Of a DNA stretch of 64,000 nt, positions 26,101-32,470 are shown piece after piece. The translations under genes were made by a program, and so were the position numbers. Source of the stretch: CAYWWY01 sp964462525 (GTDB lineage Bacteria > Thermotogota > Thermotogae > MWEM01); the NCBI GenBank assembly GCA_964462525.1, contig CAYWWY010000004.1, positions 62,001 to 126,000 on the forward strand, in the 5' to 3' direction. The notes below the pieces were generated by a model. The model was not told the DNA's origin. It saw only the letters and a list, made by a program, of their open reading frames with translations, and made no database searches. Position 1 is the stretch's first letter, and each line of letters starts with the position of its first letter.

Positions 26101-26692
26101 ACATATCCAAAAGCGGTGCCAGATCCTCGTAATCAACGATTTCTACTTTCTGCACTTCGGATGATGTCCGAAAGCCATCAAAGAAATGCAAAAATGGCAG
26201 ACTGGAATCCACTGCGCTAAGGTGGGCAACAATAGCCATATCGTGAGCCTCTTGCACACCCGCGGATGCGAGTAGTGAAAACCCGGTTTGCCTACAATGC
26301 ATTACGTCGGAATGATCGCCAAAGATAGATAAAGCATGCGTAGCGACCGTTCGGGCCGAAACGTGAAAAACTGCTGGCAATAGCTCCCCTGAGATCTTGT
26401 TCATGTTGGGGATCATGAGAAGAAGCCCTTGGGAAGCGGTAAAGGTTGTGGTCAACGAACCTGCCTGAAGCGACCCATGAACGGCTCCCGCAGCTCCTGC
26501 TTCGGATTGCAGCTCTGATACACGGACAACTTGGTTAAACACGTTCTTTCTCTTATGAGACGCCCACTCATCAGCAAGCTCTCCCATAGAAGAGGATGGT
26601 GTGATGGGGTAAATCGCTGCTACTTCGGAATAGGCGTATGCCACATGAGAAGTTGCGGTATTCCCATCGATGGTGACCATTTGTTTTGCCAT
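23153..26692 (-). CDS. nifJ: Pyruvate:ferredoxin (flavodoxin) oxidoreductase, single chain
   Basis: 1179 residues, the full length of the homodimeric enzyme. Order: alpha-type pyruvate domain (IYPITPSSSMGELADEW, VSELQSEAGAAGAVHGSLQA), transketolase C-like domain, gamma domain (FWGFGSDGTVGANKNSIKII), a two-cluster ferredoxin domain with CSQCNQCGLVCP (about residues 684-695) and CTGCGNCADVCPG (about 742), and the TPP domain with CGGCGETPYLRLLTQLFGER, NATGCSSIYGG and GGDGWAYDIGYGGLDHVL. It oxidises pyruvate to acetyl-CoA and CO2, reducing ferredoxin. All iron-sulfur cysteines are intact. ATG 26692 follows AGGAGGG. It is transcribed alone from an extended -10 promoter. Confidence 0.97.
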   Translation of the reverse strand: MAKQMVTIDGNTATSHVAYAYSEVAAIYPITPSSSMGELADEWASHKRKNVFNQVVRVSELQSEAGAAGAVHGSLQAGSLTTTFTASQGLLLMIPNMNKISGELLPAVFHVSARTVATHALSIFGDHSDVMHCRQTGFSLLASAGVQEAHDMAIVAHLSAVDSSLPFLHFFDGFRTSSEVQKVEIVDYEDLAPLLDMCKVQEFKAKALRPERTVTRGTAQNPDVFFQNREAANRYYQVVPHIVEQNMKKVAELTGRTYNLFDYVGHPQAERIVIAMGSAVDTLEETMNYLINKGEKVGLLKVRLFRPFSTAHMLQAIPETVRSIAVLDRTKEPGSAGEPLYQDIQTAFYGQVNAPTIVGGRYGLSSKEFTPSMAKSVYDNLKGKKPKDKFTVGIIDDVTFTSLDIKETIITEDPSVHRCKFWGFGSDGTVGANKNSIKIIGDHTDMYAQGYFVYDSKKSGGVTVSHLRFGPKPIRSPYLINEADFIACHRPAYVHLYDILKGIKQGGTFLLNSPWSQEEMETKLPNSMKRVLAKRKIRFYNIDAFKLAEDIGMGERINSIMQAAFFKLAEIIPFDQAQAYMKHAIEDTYGRKGEKVLKMNYESIERGAKDLVEIKVPAGWASLPDDCCCYESRAPEFVETVAKPINRLEGEDLPVSAFTPDGTFPSGTTQYEKRGIAVKIPKWIPEVCSQCNQCGLVCPHAVIRPILLNDEEKKNAPDGFSTLEPTMKQLQGLHFSIQISPLDCTGCGNCADVCPGKGGKKALEMVPFEESVEKEERDFLYSKDLPVKNPMGDKMLLGTVFNQPLFEYHGACGGCGETPYLRLLTQLFGERMIIANATGCSSIYGGSAPSTPYCISQNGKGPAWANSLFEDNAEYGYGMMLSITQTRDKIAQLMEKAIEQGISGDLKDLFHQWIEKKEDAQATIDLDGTLRTQIANELSTATDELKQTLYKLYEQRDYFVKKSVWVVGGDGWAYDIGYGGLDHVLASGEDINVLVLDTEVYSNTGGQASKSTPTGAIAKFAAAGKSIRKKDLGLMAMNYGYVYVAAISLGANLNQAFKAMKEAESYPGPSIIIAYSPCINHGLKAGMGFTIQEEKKAVNCGYWPIYRYDPRVAEEGKNPFQLDGPKELDGTFQEFLQGEVRFSALKLLFPERSEILFEKAEKDMEFRYNRYKKMAEHGF

Positions 26693-26748
26693 GGAAACAA
26701 ATCCCTCCTGTCTTCGGGTAAGTGGTATTGCAATATCTGATTGTCTTG

Positions 26749-26757
26749 ATTATACCA
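26749..26757 (-). promoter_or_regulatory. Extended -10 promoter of nifJ
   Basis: Minus strand TGG-TATAAT (26757-26749). A perfect TATTGCAATA palindrome at 26726-26735 lies between promoter and start codon and could be a regulator site; its regulator is unknown. Confidence 0.6.
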
Positions 26758-26763
26758 TAGATG

Positions 26764-27735
26764 TCAAGATTCTGCTTGGCTTAAAAATGCTTCCACCTGG
26801 TCCAATGTTGGCATAGCTCGAGACGCACCTTGTCGTGACGCAACGATGGCTGCCGCCGCATTGGCGAATCTCAGCAGGTTCTTCTTCCACGTCGAGGATT
26901 GATCCGAGCGAAAGGGGGACTGAAGGTACTGATGGATGATGGCAGCCATAAAGGCGTCTCCGCAACCAGTGGTATCTGTGACTTTGGTTGCAAACCCTTG
27001 GGAGGTATATCGCTCCGTTCCCGTTTGGACAATAGCACCTTTCGCCCCCATGGTAACAAAGATCCATGTTTGATCTCGTAATGGGAGCATCTTGATTGCC
27101 TTTTCAACGTTCTTTTCGCCGGTAATCTCCTCCAAGTCTTCATCACTGAGTTTTACCACATCGACACCCGAAATGATATGCCCGATCAATTCCATATACT
27201 CCTTCCGATCCCGAATCAGGGAAGGCCGAATATTTGGGTCGAAGGAAGTGGGAATTCGTGCTTGTTGAAACCGGTGGAAAAGATCGAGGTACGCCTCCCT
27301 TGATGGGCTATGCAACAAAGCGACCGACCCAAAGTGATAGAAAGAATAATTAGAAGGATTGATGAAGGTGGTCTCTTCGGTCCGAAGCAACGTATCGGCC
27401 GCATGATCGCGATAAAACTGAAAATCGGGTTTTCCATCGCACCCAACAGCCACAAAAGCTAAGGTTGTCTTGGCGCCTGGTTCTCGGAAGGTTGTATCCA
27501 GTAGAAGGCCTTCTTGTTTCACAGTTTCATAGAGGAAGGATCCAAAACCATCCGTGCCGATCTTCGTTAAAAAAGAAGTTGGATGGCCTAATCTTTTCAC
27601 ACCGACCGCAGTATTGAATGGGGATCCACCTGCGCGTTTTTCGAAGGATGGGGCCATTGCCAGTGTGGAATCTGGCTTGGCTGCGAAAAAATCGCAAAGA
27701 ATCTCTCCCCCGCAAAGAACCGGTGATTGAATCAT
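26764..27735 (-). CDS. PfkB-family carbohydrate kinase, fructokinase-like
   Basis: 323 residues of ribokinase fold. GGEILCDFF, KRAGGSPFNTAVGVKRLG and IGTDGFGSFLYE form the sugar-binding N-terminal half. SFDPNIRPSLI, DVVKLSDEDLEEITGE and VTMGAKGAI follow, and the catalytic-base motif TDTTGCGDAFMAAII (GxGD) is intact. The pattern is closest to fructokinase, but ribokinase-like substrates are possible. Its start overlaps the tmk stop by 4 bp, so it is the last gene of the tsf-pyrH-HD-tmk operon. Confidence 0.9.
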   Translation of the reverse strand: MIQSPVLCGGEILCDFFAAKPDSTLAMAPSFEKRAGGSPFNTAVGVKRLGHPTSFLTKIGTDGFGSFLYETVKQEGLLLDTTFREPGAKTTLAFVAVGCDGKPDFQFYRDHAADTLLRTEETTFINPSNYSFYHFGSVALLHSPSREAYLDLFHRFQQARIPTSFDPNIRPSLIRDRKEYMELIGHIISGVDVVKLSDEDLEEITGEKNVEKAIKMLPLRDQTWIFVTMGAKGAIVQTGTERYTSQGFATKVTDTTGCGDAFMAAIIHQYLQSPFRSDQSSTWKKNLLRFANAAAAIVASRQGASRAMPTLDQVEAFLSQAES

Positions 27736-28352
27736 TTGAGCAATTTCCGGTATAGGAGCAGATTGAAGATATCTTCATGGAGCTCGTACCGATCTCTCAT
27801 ACCATCCATAACTGCGTATCGTTCTGAGAACCGCTCAGAAAGCTCCAAGTATCCTTGTCGTACCCGCTTTCGAAACGGGAGGTCTTCACTTTCGAGCCGA
27901 TCCAATTCTTTGTGGTTAAGCCGGTTGATGGACTCTTCCACAGGAATATCCAAAAGAATGCTGAGATCCGGGTATCGCTGTTGAATGGCAAACTCGTTGA
28001 TCCGTATGACCTTTTCGACAGGCAACTGACGGCCATATCCCTGATAGGCCACGCTTGAATCGGCAAACCGATCCGCGATCACGCAGATCCCATCCTTCAG
28101 AGCCGGCAGAATAAGCGCTTCGGTAAGTTGAGCCCGAGACGCTGTGTATAAAAGTAGTTCAGACCGACTTCCGATATCAAGATCCATATGCAAAAGGACA
28201 TGGCGAACTTCTTCTCCAAGAGGGGTTCCACCGGGTTCTCGGACCACCAATACTCTTTTGCCCAATGAATGCAATCGATCTCGCAAAAACTCGATTTGAC
28301 TGGTTTTTCCGCATCCATCGATCCCTTCAAACGCAATGAATGCTCCGTTCAT
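27732..28352 (-). CDS. tmk: Thymidylate kinase
   Basis: 206 residues. P-loop IAFEGIDGCGKTSQIEFLRD (residues 5-24), the DR motif region VVREPGGTPLGEEVR, the substrate segment CVIADRFADSSVAYQGYGR and the LILLDIPVE-type core are those of TMPK. It phosphorylates dTMP to dTDP in the cytoplasm. The lid region is Arg-containing (RVRQGYLELSERFSERY). It is 13 bp downstream of the HD gene. Confidence 0.95.
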   Translation of the reverse strand: MNGAFIAFEGIDGCGKTSQIEFLRDRLHSLGKRVLVVREPGGTPLGEEVRHVLLHMDLDIGSRSELLLYTASRAQLTEALILPALKDGICVIADRFADSSVAYQGYGRQLPVEKVIRINEFAIQQRYPDLSILLDIPVEESINRLNHKELDRLESEDLPFRKRVRQGYLELSERFSERYAVMDGMRDRYELHEDIFNLLLYRKLLK

Positions 28353-28365
28353 ACAGTTCCCTTTC

Positions 28366-28914
28366 TTATAAACCCAATTCTTTAGAAATCCACTGCATTT
28401 GGGTAAGGGCTATGCGTAAAAACTCTTCCAGATCCAGTCCAATATCCGTACATTTCATGATTTGATTTCGGTCTGCGCCACGAGCAAAAGACTTCTCCTT
28501 AAAACGGTTCAAGAGGAAAGGCACATCAACCAAATCCAGCTTTCGTTCTTTACGGATTAGGGCTCCGGCCACAATCAAACCGGTAACAGGATCAGCGCAG
28601 TAGATGGCTCGTTCAATGAGGGTTTCGGCTGTCTTTTGATCACAGTGGGCCAAAATGGCATTGAGCACTTCTTGGGGTACATCGATCGGTTGTAACAATT
28701 CGACAGTTCGGATCCCATGCTTTTCTGGTTGATCTTTGGTCTCGTCGTAATCCAGATCGTGCAGCAATCCCGCCATCGCCCATACTTGAACGGGTTCCCC
28801 AAAATGCTCGGCCAACCCTTTCATCACCGCTTCGGTTGCAAGCATGTGGCCGATGAGGTTTCGATTGGACACACTATTATGGACCAGGATCAATGCTTCT
28901 TCCCTTGTGATCAA
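28366..28914 (-). CDS. HD-domain phosphohydrolase
   Basis: 182 residues. LIGHMLATEAVMKGLAEHFG provides the first His, MAGLLHDLDYDETKDQPEKH the HD pair and following His, and AILAHCDQK and YCADPVTGLIVAGALI the later ligands of a metal-dependent HD phosphohydrolase. The general pattern is seen in small stand-alone HD proteins that act on nucleotides; its place between pyrH and tmk fits a nucleotide substrate, but that is inference. Confidence 0.82.
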   Translation of the reverse strand: MITREEALILVHNSVSNRNLIGHMLATEAVMKGLAEHFGEPVQVWAMAGLLHDLDYDETKDQPEKHGIRTVELLQPIDVPQEVLNAILAHCDQKTAETLIERAIYCADPVTGLIVAGALIRKERKLDLVDVPFLLNRFKEKSFARGADRNQIMKCTDIGLDLEEFLRIALTQMQWISKELGL

Positions 28915-28926
28915 TCCGATTCCTCC

Positions 28927-29631
28927 TTACTCGGATTCTACGCGTGAACCGACTGGTTCGCCTCGAATGGCTTTCATCAAATTGCCTTTCTGGAAAAATT
29001 TGATAACTTGGATTGGCATGTGGTATCTTTGACAGATCGAAAAGGCTTCCGTGTCCATGATCTTCAACTTTCGGTCAATGGCTTCCGTATAGCTTAGATG
29101 GGGTAGTTTCTTGGCATCCGGATGATTTTGTGGATCTTTGTCGTAGATTCCGTTCACTTTTGTTGCTTTTACCAGCAGATCCGCCTTCATCTCAACCGAT
29201 CTCAATGCCGCTGCTGTATCGGTAGTAAAAAAGGGATTGCTTGTTCCGCCTGCAAAGACAACCACATACCGCGCCTCAAAGTAGAGATTTATATCGTCGT
29301 AATGAATGGGCCGAATGGAAGGCAAGGACGCAATCTGGGAGACAACAACCGTACGTAGCCCCAAATGCTCGAATCGATCCTTGAGATAGAGGGCGTTGAT
29401 CACGGTTCCCAACATACCGATTTGATCAGCTACGGGATAGGATAACTCTGTCATTTCTCTGCCGCGGAAAATATTGCCAGCACCTGAAACGAGGCCAAGG
29501 CATATGCCTTCATCTACAATCTCTTTGATCTCCTGGATCAAAAAATGGATCTTTTCTTGGGCAAATCCCCGCTCCCCTTCCCCAGAAAGAGCCTCCCCGC
29601 TTAGTTTTAACAACACTCGTTTTGCGCCCAT
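28927..29631 (-). CDS. pyrH: UMP kinase
   Basis: 234 residues, amino-acid-kinase fold. RVLLKLSGEALSGEGERGFA at the N-terminus, GLVSGAGNIFRGRE (phosphate loop), QIGMLGTVINALYLKD, VVFAGGTSNPFFTTDTAAAL and LLVKATKVNGIYDKDPQNHP are diagnostic of bacterial hexameric UMP kinase. It converts UMP to UDP. It sits 72 bp after tsf and before the HD gene; the usual downstream neighbour frr is absent. Confidence 0.97.
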   Translation of the reverse strand: MGAKRVLLKLSGEALSGEGERGFAQEKIHFLIQEIKEIVDEGICLGLVSGAGNIFRGREMTELSYPVADQIGMLGTVINALYLKDRFEHLGLRTVVVSQIASLPSIRPIHYDDINLYFEARYVVVFAGGTSNPFFTTDTAAALRSVEMKADLLVKATKVNGIYDKDPQNHPDAKKLPHLSYTEAIDRKLKIMDTEAFSICQRYHMPIQVIKFFQKGNLMKAIRGEPVGSRVESE

Positions 29632-29703
29632 TGAATCCTCCCGTTGATTTCAAGGATACCCCGTGCAAGCAAAAAAGGGAGTGAAAAGGCACAGGATGTA
29701 TGG

Positions 29704-30555
29704 CTATTCGCCGATCATGAAGCGGGCAAATCGTTTGAAAGCAACCGGAGCGCCTATTTTCTTAGAGACATCTTCGAGCATCGAAGGAATGGAATGATCG
29801 GGATCCAAGGCATACTTTTGATTCATGACACACCGATCCTCATAAAACTTTGCGATTTTCCCTTCCACAATCTTTTCTATCACAGGCATCGGTTTTCCCG
29901 ATTCCTTCATCTGATCGGTATAGATCTCCCGCTCTTTCTGAATCACCGCTTCTGGAACACTCGCGGGATCAAGGTATTCCGGAGAAGCTGCTGCTATGTG
30001 CAAGGATATTTTTTTGGCCAATTCTGAGAGCTCTGTCGCGATTTTGCTGGATGTGAGCTCAACCCCTACACCAATTTTCCCGTTGTGGTGAATGTAGTAG
30101 GCAATCGTGGATTGGGCATCGCCCATCCAATGACAATAATCTCCGAGTTGAATGTTTTCTCCGATTTTTGCAATAGACTCTGTCAGCTTTTGTTTATGGG
30201 CCTCGCGAACCGATTCATCGACAGGTCCTCCTTCGACTTCTTCCATAGAATGGGACAACGCTTCCACGAGGGCTTTTCCTGAGTTTTGGAATTCGTCTGT
30301 TCGAGCCACAAAATCTGTTTCACACAACAACGAAATCATTGTGAACTTTTTTCGTTCCTCGCAAAACCGAACAAACATCATCCCTTCATTGGTCGTACGG
30401 CCGCTTTTTTTGGACGCCGCCGCCAATCCCTTTTTTCGCAGAAGGTCAACGGCGGAATCCATGTCTCCGTTGGATTCTTTCAACGCCTTCTGGCAGTCCA
30501 AAACCCCTGCGCCTGTCTTTGCGCGGAGCTCTTTTACCATTTGTGCAGTCACCAT
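29704..30555 (-). CDS. tsf: Elongation factor Ts
   Basis: 283 residues. N-terminal UBA-like domain VKELRAKTGAGVLDCQKALK, then ESNGDMDSAVDLLRKKGLAA, and the core FTMISLLCETDFVARTDEFQ typical of EF-Ts, plus C-terminal CVMNQKYALDPDHSIPSMLE. It exchanges GDP on EF-Tu. ATG 30555 follows GAAAGGATG. rpsB, which nearly always precedes tsf, is not upstream; the operon starts from its own promoter at 30630-30602. Confidence 0.97.
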   Translation of the reverse strand: MVTAQMVKELRAKTGAGVLDCQKALKESNGDMDSAVDLLRKKGLAAASKKSGRTTNEGMMFVRFCEERKKFTMISLLCETDFVARTDEFQNSGKALVEALSHSMEEVEGGPVDESVREAHKQKLTESIAKIGENIQLGDYCHWMGDAQSTIAYYIHHNGKIGVGVELTSSKIATELSELAKKISLHIAAASPEYLDPASVPEAVIQKEREIYTDQMKESGKPMPVIEKIVEGKIAKFYEDRCVMNQKYALDPDHSIPSMLEDVSKKIGAPVAFKRFARFMIGE

Positions 30556-30601
30556 AGAATTGGATCATCCTTTCATCATAAGGTTTCGTAAATTCCCCCG
30601 T

Positions 30602-30630
30602 ATTATACACCAATCCGAAGGGTTTTCCAA
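30602..30630 (-). promoter_or_regulatory. Promoter of the tsf-pyrH-HD-tmk-pfkB operon
   Basis: Minus strand TTGGAA (30630-30625), 17-bp spacer, TATAAT (30607-30602). Confidence 0.7.
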
Positions 30631-30635
30631 GCAAA

Positions 30636-30682
30636 GGAAAAAGGAAGGCATTCGGATCCTTTTTTGGAGATCCGATCCTTCC
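30636..30682 (-). terminator. Intrinsic terminator after the small lipoprotein gene
   Basis: On the minus strand GGAAGG and TCGGATC pair imperfectly with GGATCCGA and CCTTCC, followed by five T. It separates the lipoprotein gene from the tsf promoter. Confidence 0.65.
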
Positions 30683-30749
30683 CTTTCGATTCATGTTTTG
30701 GTGTATAGTGTATGCGTCAAACAGGTCGCTTGGATTGATTCCTTTCCGA

Positions 30750-31136
30750 TCAGCGTTCGGAACTGATCCAGTTTTTGTCTGATGGAAGAATAAACGACCA
30801 GTTATTGTGAATAGCGTAAGCAGTTGGCCCCCCGATGCCGAATGGGACCCACTCACCTTGACACAAGACTCTCAGGAAAGCGCCATCCGGTATGCCGGAC
30901 ACCGATTGGAATCCTGCGGGCGAGAACAACCCTTCTTTCGCTGCGACCTCAGCCATTAGAGCGCCTGGATCGATTGCCGTTCCAACCCAAATTTGGGCGG
31001 GCGCTGCTCTGAAATTGGTCAGTTCAACGGTCCAAGGAGGGCCAATCGGATCGATCCCGATCGAACAGGATGCCATAACCATCATCAGAACCCCTACGCT
31101 TAAAACAACAAGCATGCGCATTCTTTTCATCCCCAT
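30750..31136 (-). CDS. Small lipoprotein, duplicated (copy A)
   Basis: About 128 residues from ATG 31136 (GAAAGGGTG upstream). Signal MRMLVVLSVGVLMMVMASC ends in a lipobox. The mature domain SIGIDPIGPPWTVELTNFRA then APAQIWVGTAIDPGAL aligns closely with the neighbouring gene (SINVGPVNPFWTITLTN...AAEIWIGDALNPG), and both end in W-I-x-x-E-R. No known family recognised. The frame is open a further 42 codons upstream, but a promoter (31199-31171) lies inside that extension. Confidence 0.7.
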   Translation of the reverse strand: MGMKRMRMLVVLSVGVLMMVMASCSIGIDPIGPPWTVELTNFRAAPAQIWVGTAIDPGALMAEVAAKEGLFSPAGFQSVSGIPDGAFLRVLCQGEWVPFGIGGPTAYAIHNNWSFILPSDKNWISSER

Positions 31137-31170
31137 TTTCACCCTTTCTTTATTCATATGCGTATCGGAA

Positions 31171-31199
31171 TCTATATCAAAACCATCGAACTCCTCCAA
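31171..31199 (-). promoter_or_regulatory. Promoter of small lipoprotein copy A
   Basis: Minus strand TTGGAG (31199-31194), 17-bp spacer, TATAGA (31176-31171) with TGA before it (extended -10). Confidence 0.5.
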
Positions 31200-31261
31200 C
31201 AAAGGCAGAAACTCAGCAATAAGCTGAGCCAAAAAAAAGGGAGGCCAACCATCGCGCACCA

Positions 31262-31304
31262 AAGCAAACCTATATGAGCATTACGGGATCGTCTTGGTTT
31301 GCTT
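31262..31304. repeat. 9-bp perfect inverted repeat between the duplicated lipoprotein genes
   Basis: AAGCAAACC (31262-31270) and GGTTTGCTT (31296-31304) with a 25-base loop. No T tract on either strand, so not a clear terminator; its role is unknown. Confidence 0.5.
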
Positions 31305-31327
31305 ATCGAAAAGAAAATGCGATTTCT

Positions 31328-31687
31328 TTACCGTTCTGCTGTGATCCAACCTCCGCCTGGTTGAAGCTCAAAACCCCAATTGGCATTAATCAGGAATTTG
31401 GTGTCCCCGCCAAGCCATAACCACGCTCCATTCCACCAGATTCTGAGATACGCACCATGGGCAATATTGGTGACTTGACGAAACCCGCCAGAACCAGGGC
31501 ATATGGCCCTTTGAACCCCGGGATTCAAGGCGTCGCCAATCCAAATCTCTGCTGCAAGAGTGCTATTATTCGTCAAAGTGATGGTCCAGAATGGGTTGAC
31601 GGGTCCAACGTTGATCGAACAGGAACCCAAAAAAAGCATCAGAATCCCGATACTGACAACCAAAAAAAGAATCCGCATCTTTTTCAT
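31328..31687 (-). CDS. Small lipoprotein, duplicated (copy B)
   Basis: About 119 residues from ATG 31687 (an in-frame GTG at 31699 is also possible). MKKMRILFLVVSIGILMLFL then GSC is a lipoprotein signal. The mature part is a compact beta-rich domain of about 95 residues rich in Trp, Asn and Gly (FWTITLTNNSTLAAEIWIGD; WWNGAWLWLGGDTKFLINAN), suggesting a small surface or ligand-binding module. Paralogous to copy A, which lies 191 bp further along the same strand. Confidence 0.72.
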   Translation of the reverse strand: MKKMRILFLVVSIGILMLFLGSCSINVGPVNPFWTITLTNNSTLAAEIWIGDALNPGVQRAICPGSGGFRQVTNIAHGAYLRIWWNGAWLWLGGDTKFLINANWGFELQPGGGWITAER

Positions 31688-31744
31688 TTCCTTCCACACC
31701 CTTTCTCGGAGGAGATCGGTGATTCATTGATCACCGTTTCAACA

Positions 31745-31753
31745 ATTATACCA
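31745..31753 (-). promoter_or_regulatory. Extended -10 promoter of small lipoprotein copy B
   Basis: Minus strand TGG-TATAAT (31753-31745); divergent from the promoter at 31780-31788. Confidence 0.55.
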
Positions 31754-31779
31754 TATTTTGGATCGTTTTTTTTTGAACA

Positions 31780-31788
31780 TGTTATAAT
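31780..31788 (+). promoter_or_regulatory. Extended -10 promoter of the secreted protein / GGDEF-EAL operon
   Basis: TGT-TATAAT at 31780-31788, about 75 bp upstream of the start codon. Confidence 0.6.
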
Positions 31789-31865
31789 CGAGTGCGTCAT
31801 ATGATTTTGGATTTTCAACGTCTATTCACTATGGCATGGGTATGAATGAAAAAGAGGTGAGTGAT

Positions 31866-32456
31866 ATGAAACGAATGTTGGTCGTGGGTTTATTGATTGT
31901 CGCTGTGTTTGCAACCAATCTATTTGCGATTCGGCTTGGAGCGCAGATTGTGGATTGGAACGGTTTTATCCAAGGGCAGTTTTATCAAGGCGCTTTGGTG
32001 CAGCAAACTGCTCCCGGGTATCCCGCATGGAACACGCTATTTCCTGGAGATATTATCACCGAAGGGATTATGATACCCAACAGTCAGATTTGGCAAAATC
32101 CAGGCAATCCCCAACAGGGGTATTTGATTTCATTTAATCCCTATGCGCCTCTCAATCAGCAGCTTTGGAACCTTCAACAATATGGGCTGGCGTACAACTA
32201 TCAAGGAAATGTCCGGTATGCGACTTTGCTGAATCTGATCCAAACCGCTCCTTACTTTTCCAATGTGGTTTTCCGGGTATGGAGGCCGCAATGGAATTCT
32301 TGGACGCTGATCTCTGTCGTCTTGGATACGGCAGGACAGGGGAGCATCTGGATCATGCCCCAACCTCAGGTTCAGGGACAGATCGTGATTGGACCGGGGC
32401 AAATCGTCGTTCAACCCCAGATCCAAATCGGGATCCAACTTTGGATTCGATTCTAG
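31866..32456 (+). CDS. Secreted protein with PDZ-like core and Gln/Ile-rich tail
   Basis: About 196 residues from ATG 31866 (GAGGTGAGTGAT upstream). MKRMLVVGLLIVAVFATNLF-A is a cleavable signal. The core LGAQIVDWNGFIQGQFYQGA, then PGYPAWNTLFPGDIITEGIM and FRVWRPQWNSWTLISVVLD, resembles a PDZ fold (GDII and a late beta strand), though I cannot confirm it. The last ~35 residues alternate Gln, Val and Ile (QPQVQGQIVIGPGQIVVQPQ) and the protein ends WIRF, an aromatic C-terminus as in outer-membrane proteins. It is 14 bp upstream of the GGDEF-EAL gene, so the two are likely co-expressed. Confidence 0.65.
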   Translation: MKRMLVVGLLIVAVFATNLFAIRLGAQIVDWNGFIQGQFYQGALVQQTAPGYPAWNTLFPGDIITEGIMIPNSQIWQNPGNPQQGYLISFNPYAPLNQQLWNLQQYGLAYNYQGNVRYATLLNLIQTAPYFSNVVFRVWRPQWNSWTLISVVLDTAGQGSIWIMPQPQVQGQIVIGPGQIVVQPQIQIGIQLWIRF

Positions 32457-32470
32457 TTCGGGGAGGAGAT

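Noticed and set aside
26762..26767. TTGACA upstream of the nifJ -10
   Set aside because: Only 7 bp from TATAAT, so it cannot serve as its -35.
31137..31262. 42-codon upstream extension of small lipoprotein copy A
   Set aside because: It would put the signal peptide internally, and a promoter with -35 and -10 lies inside it.
32165..32470. 102-codon upstream extension of the GGDEF-EAL gene
   Set aside because: It overlaps the secreted-protein gene; GTG 32471 has a good ribosome site after that gene's stop.
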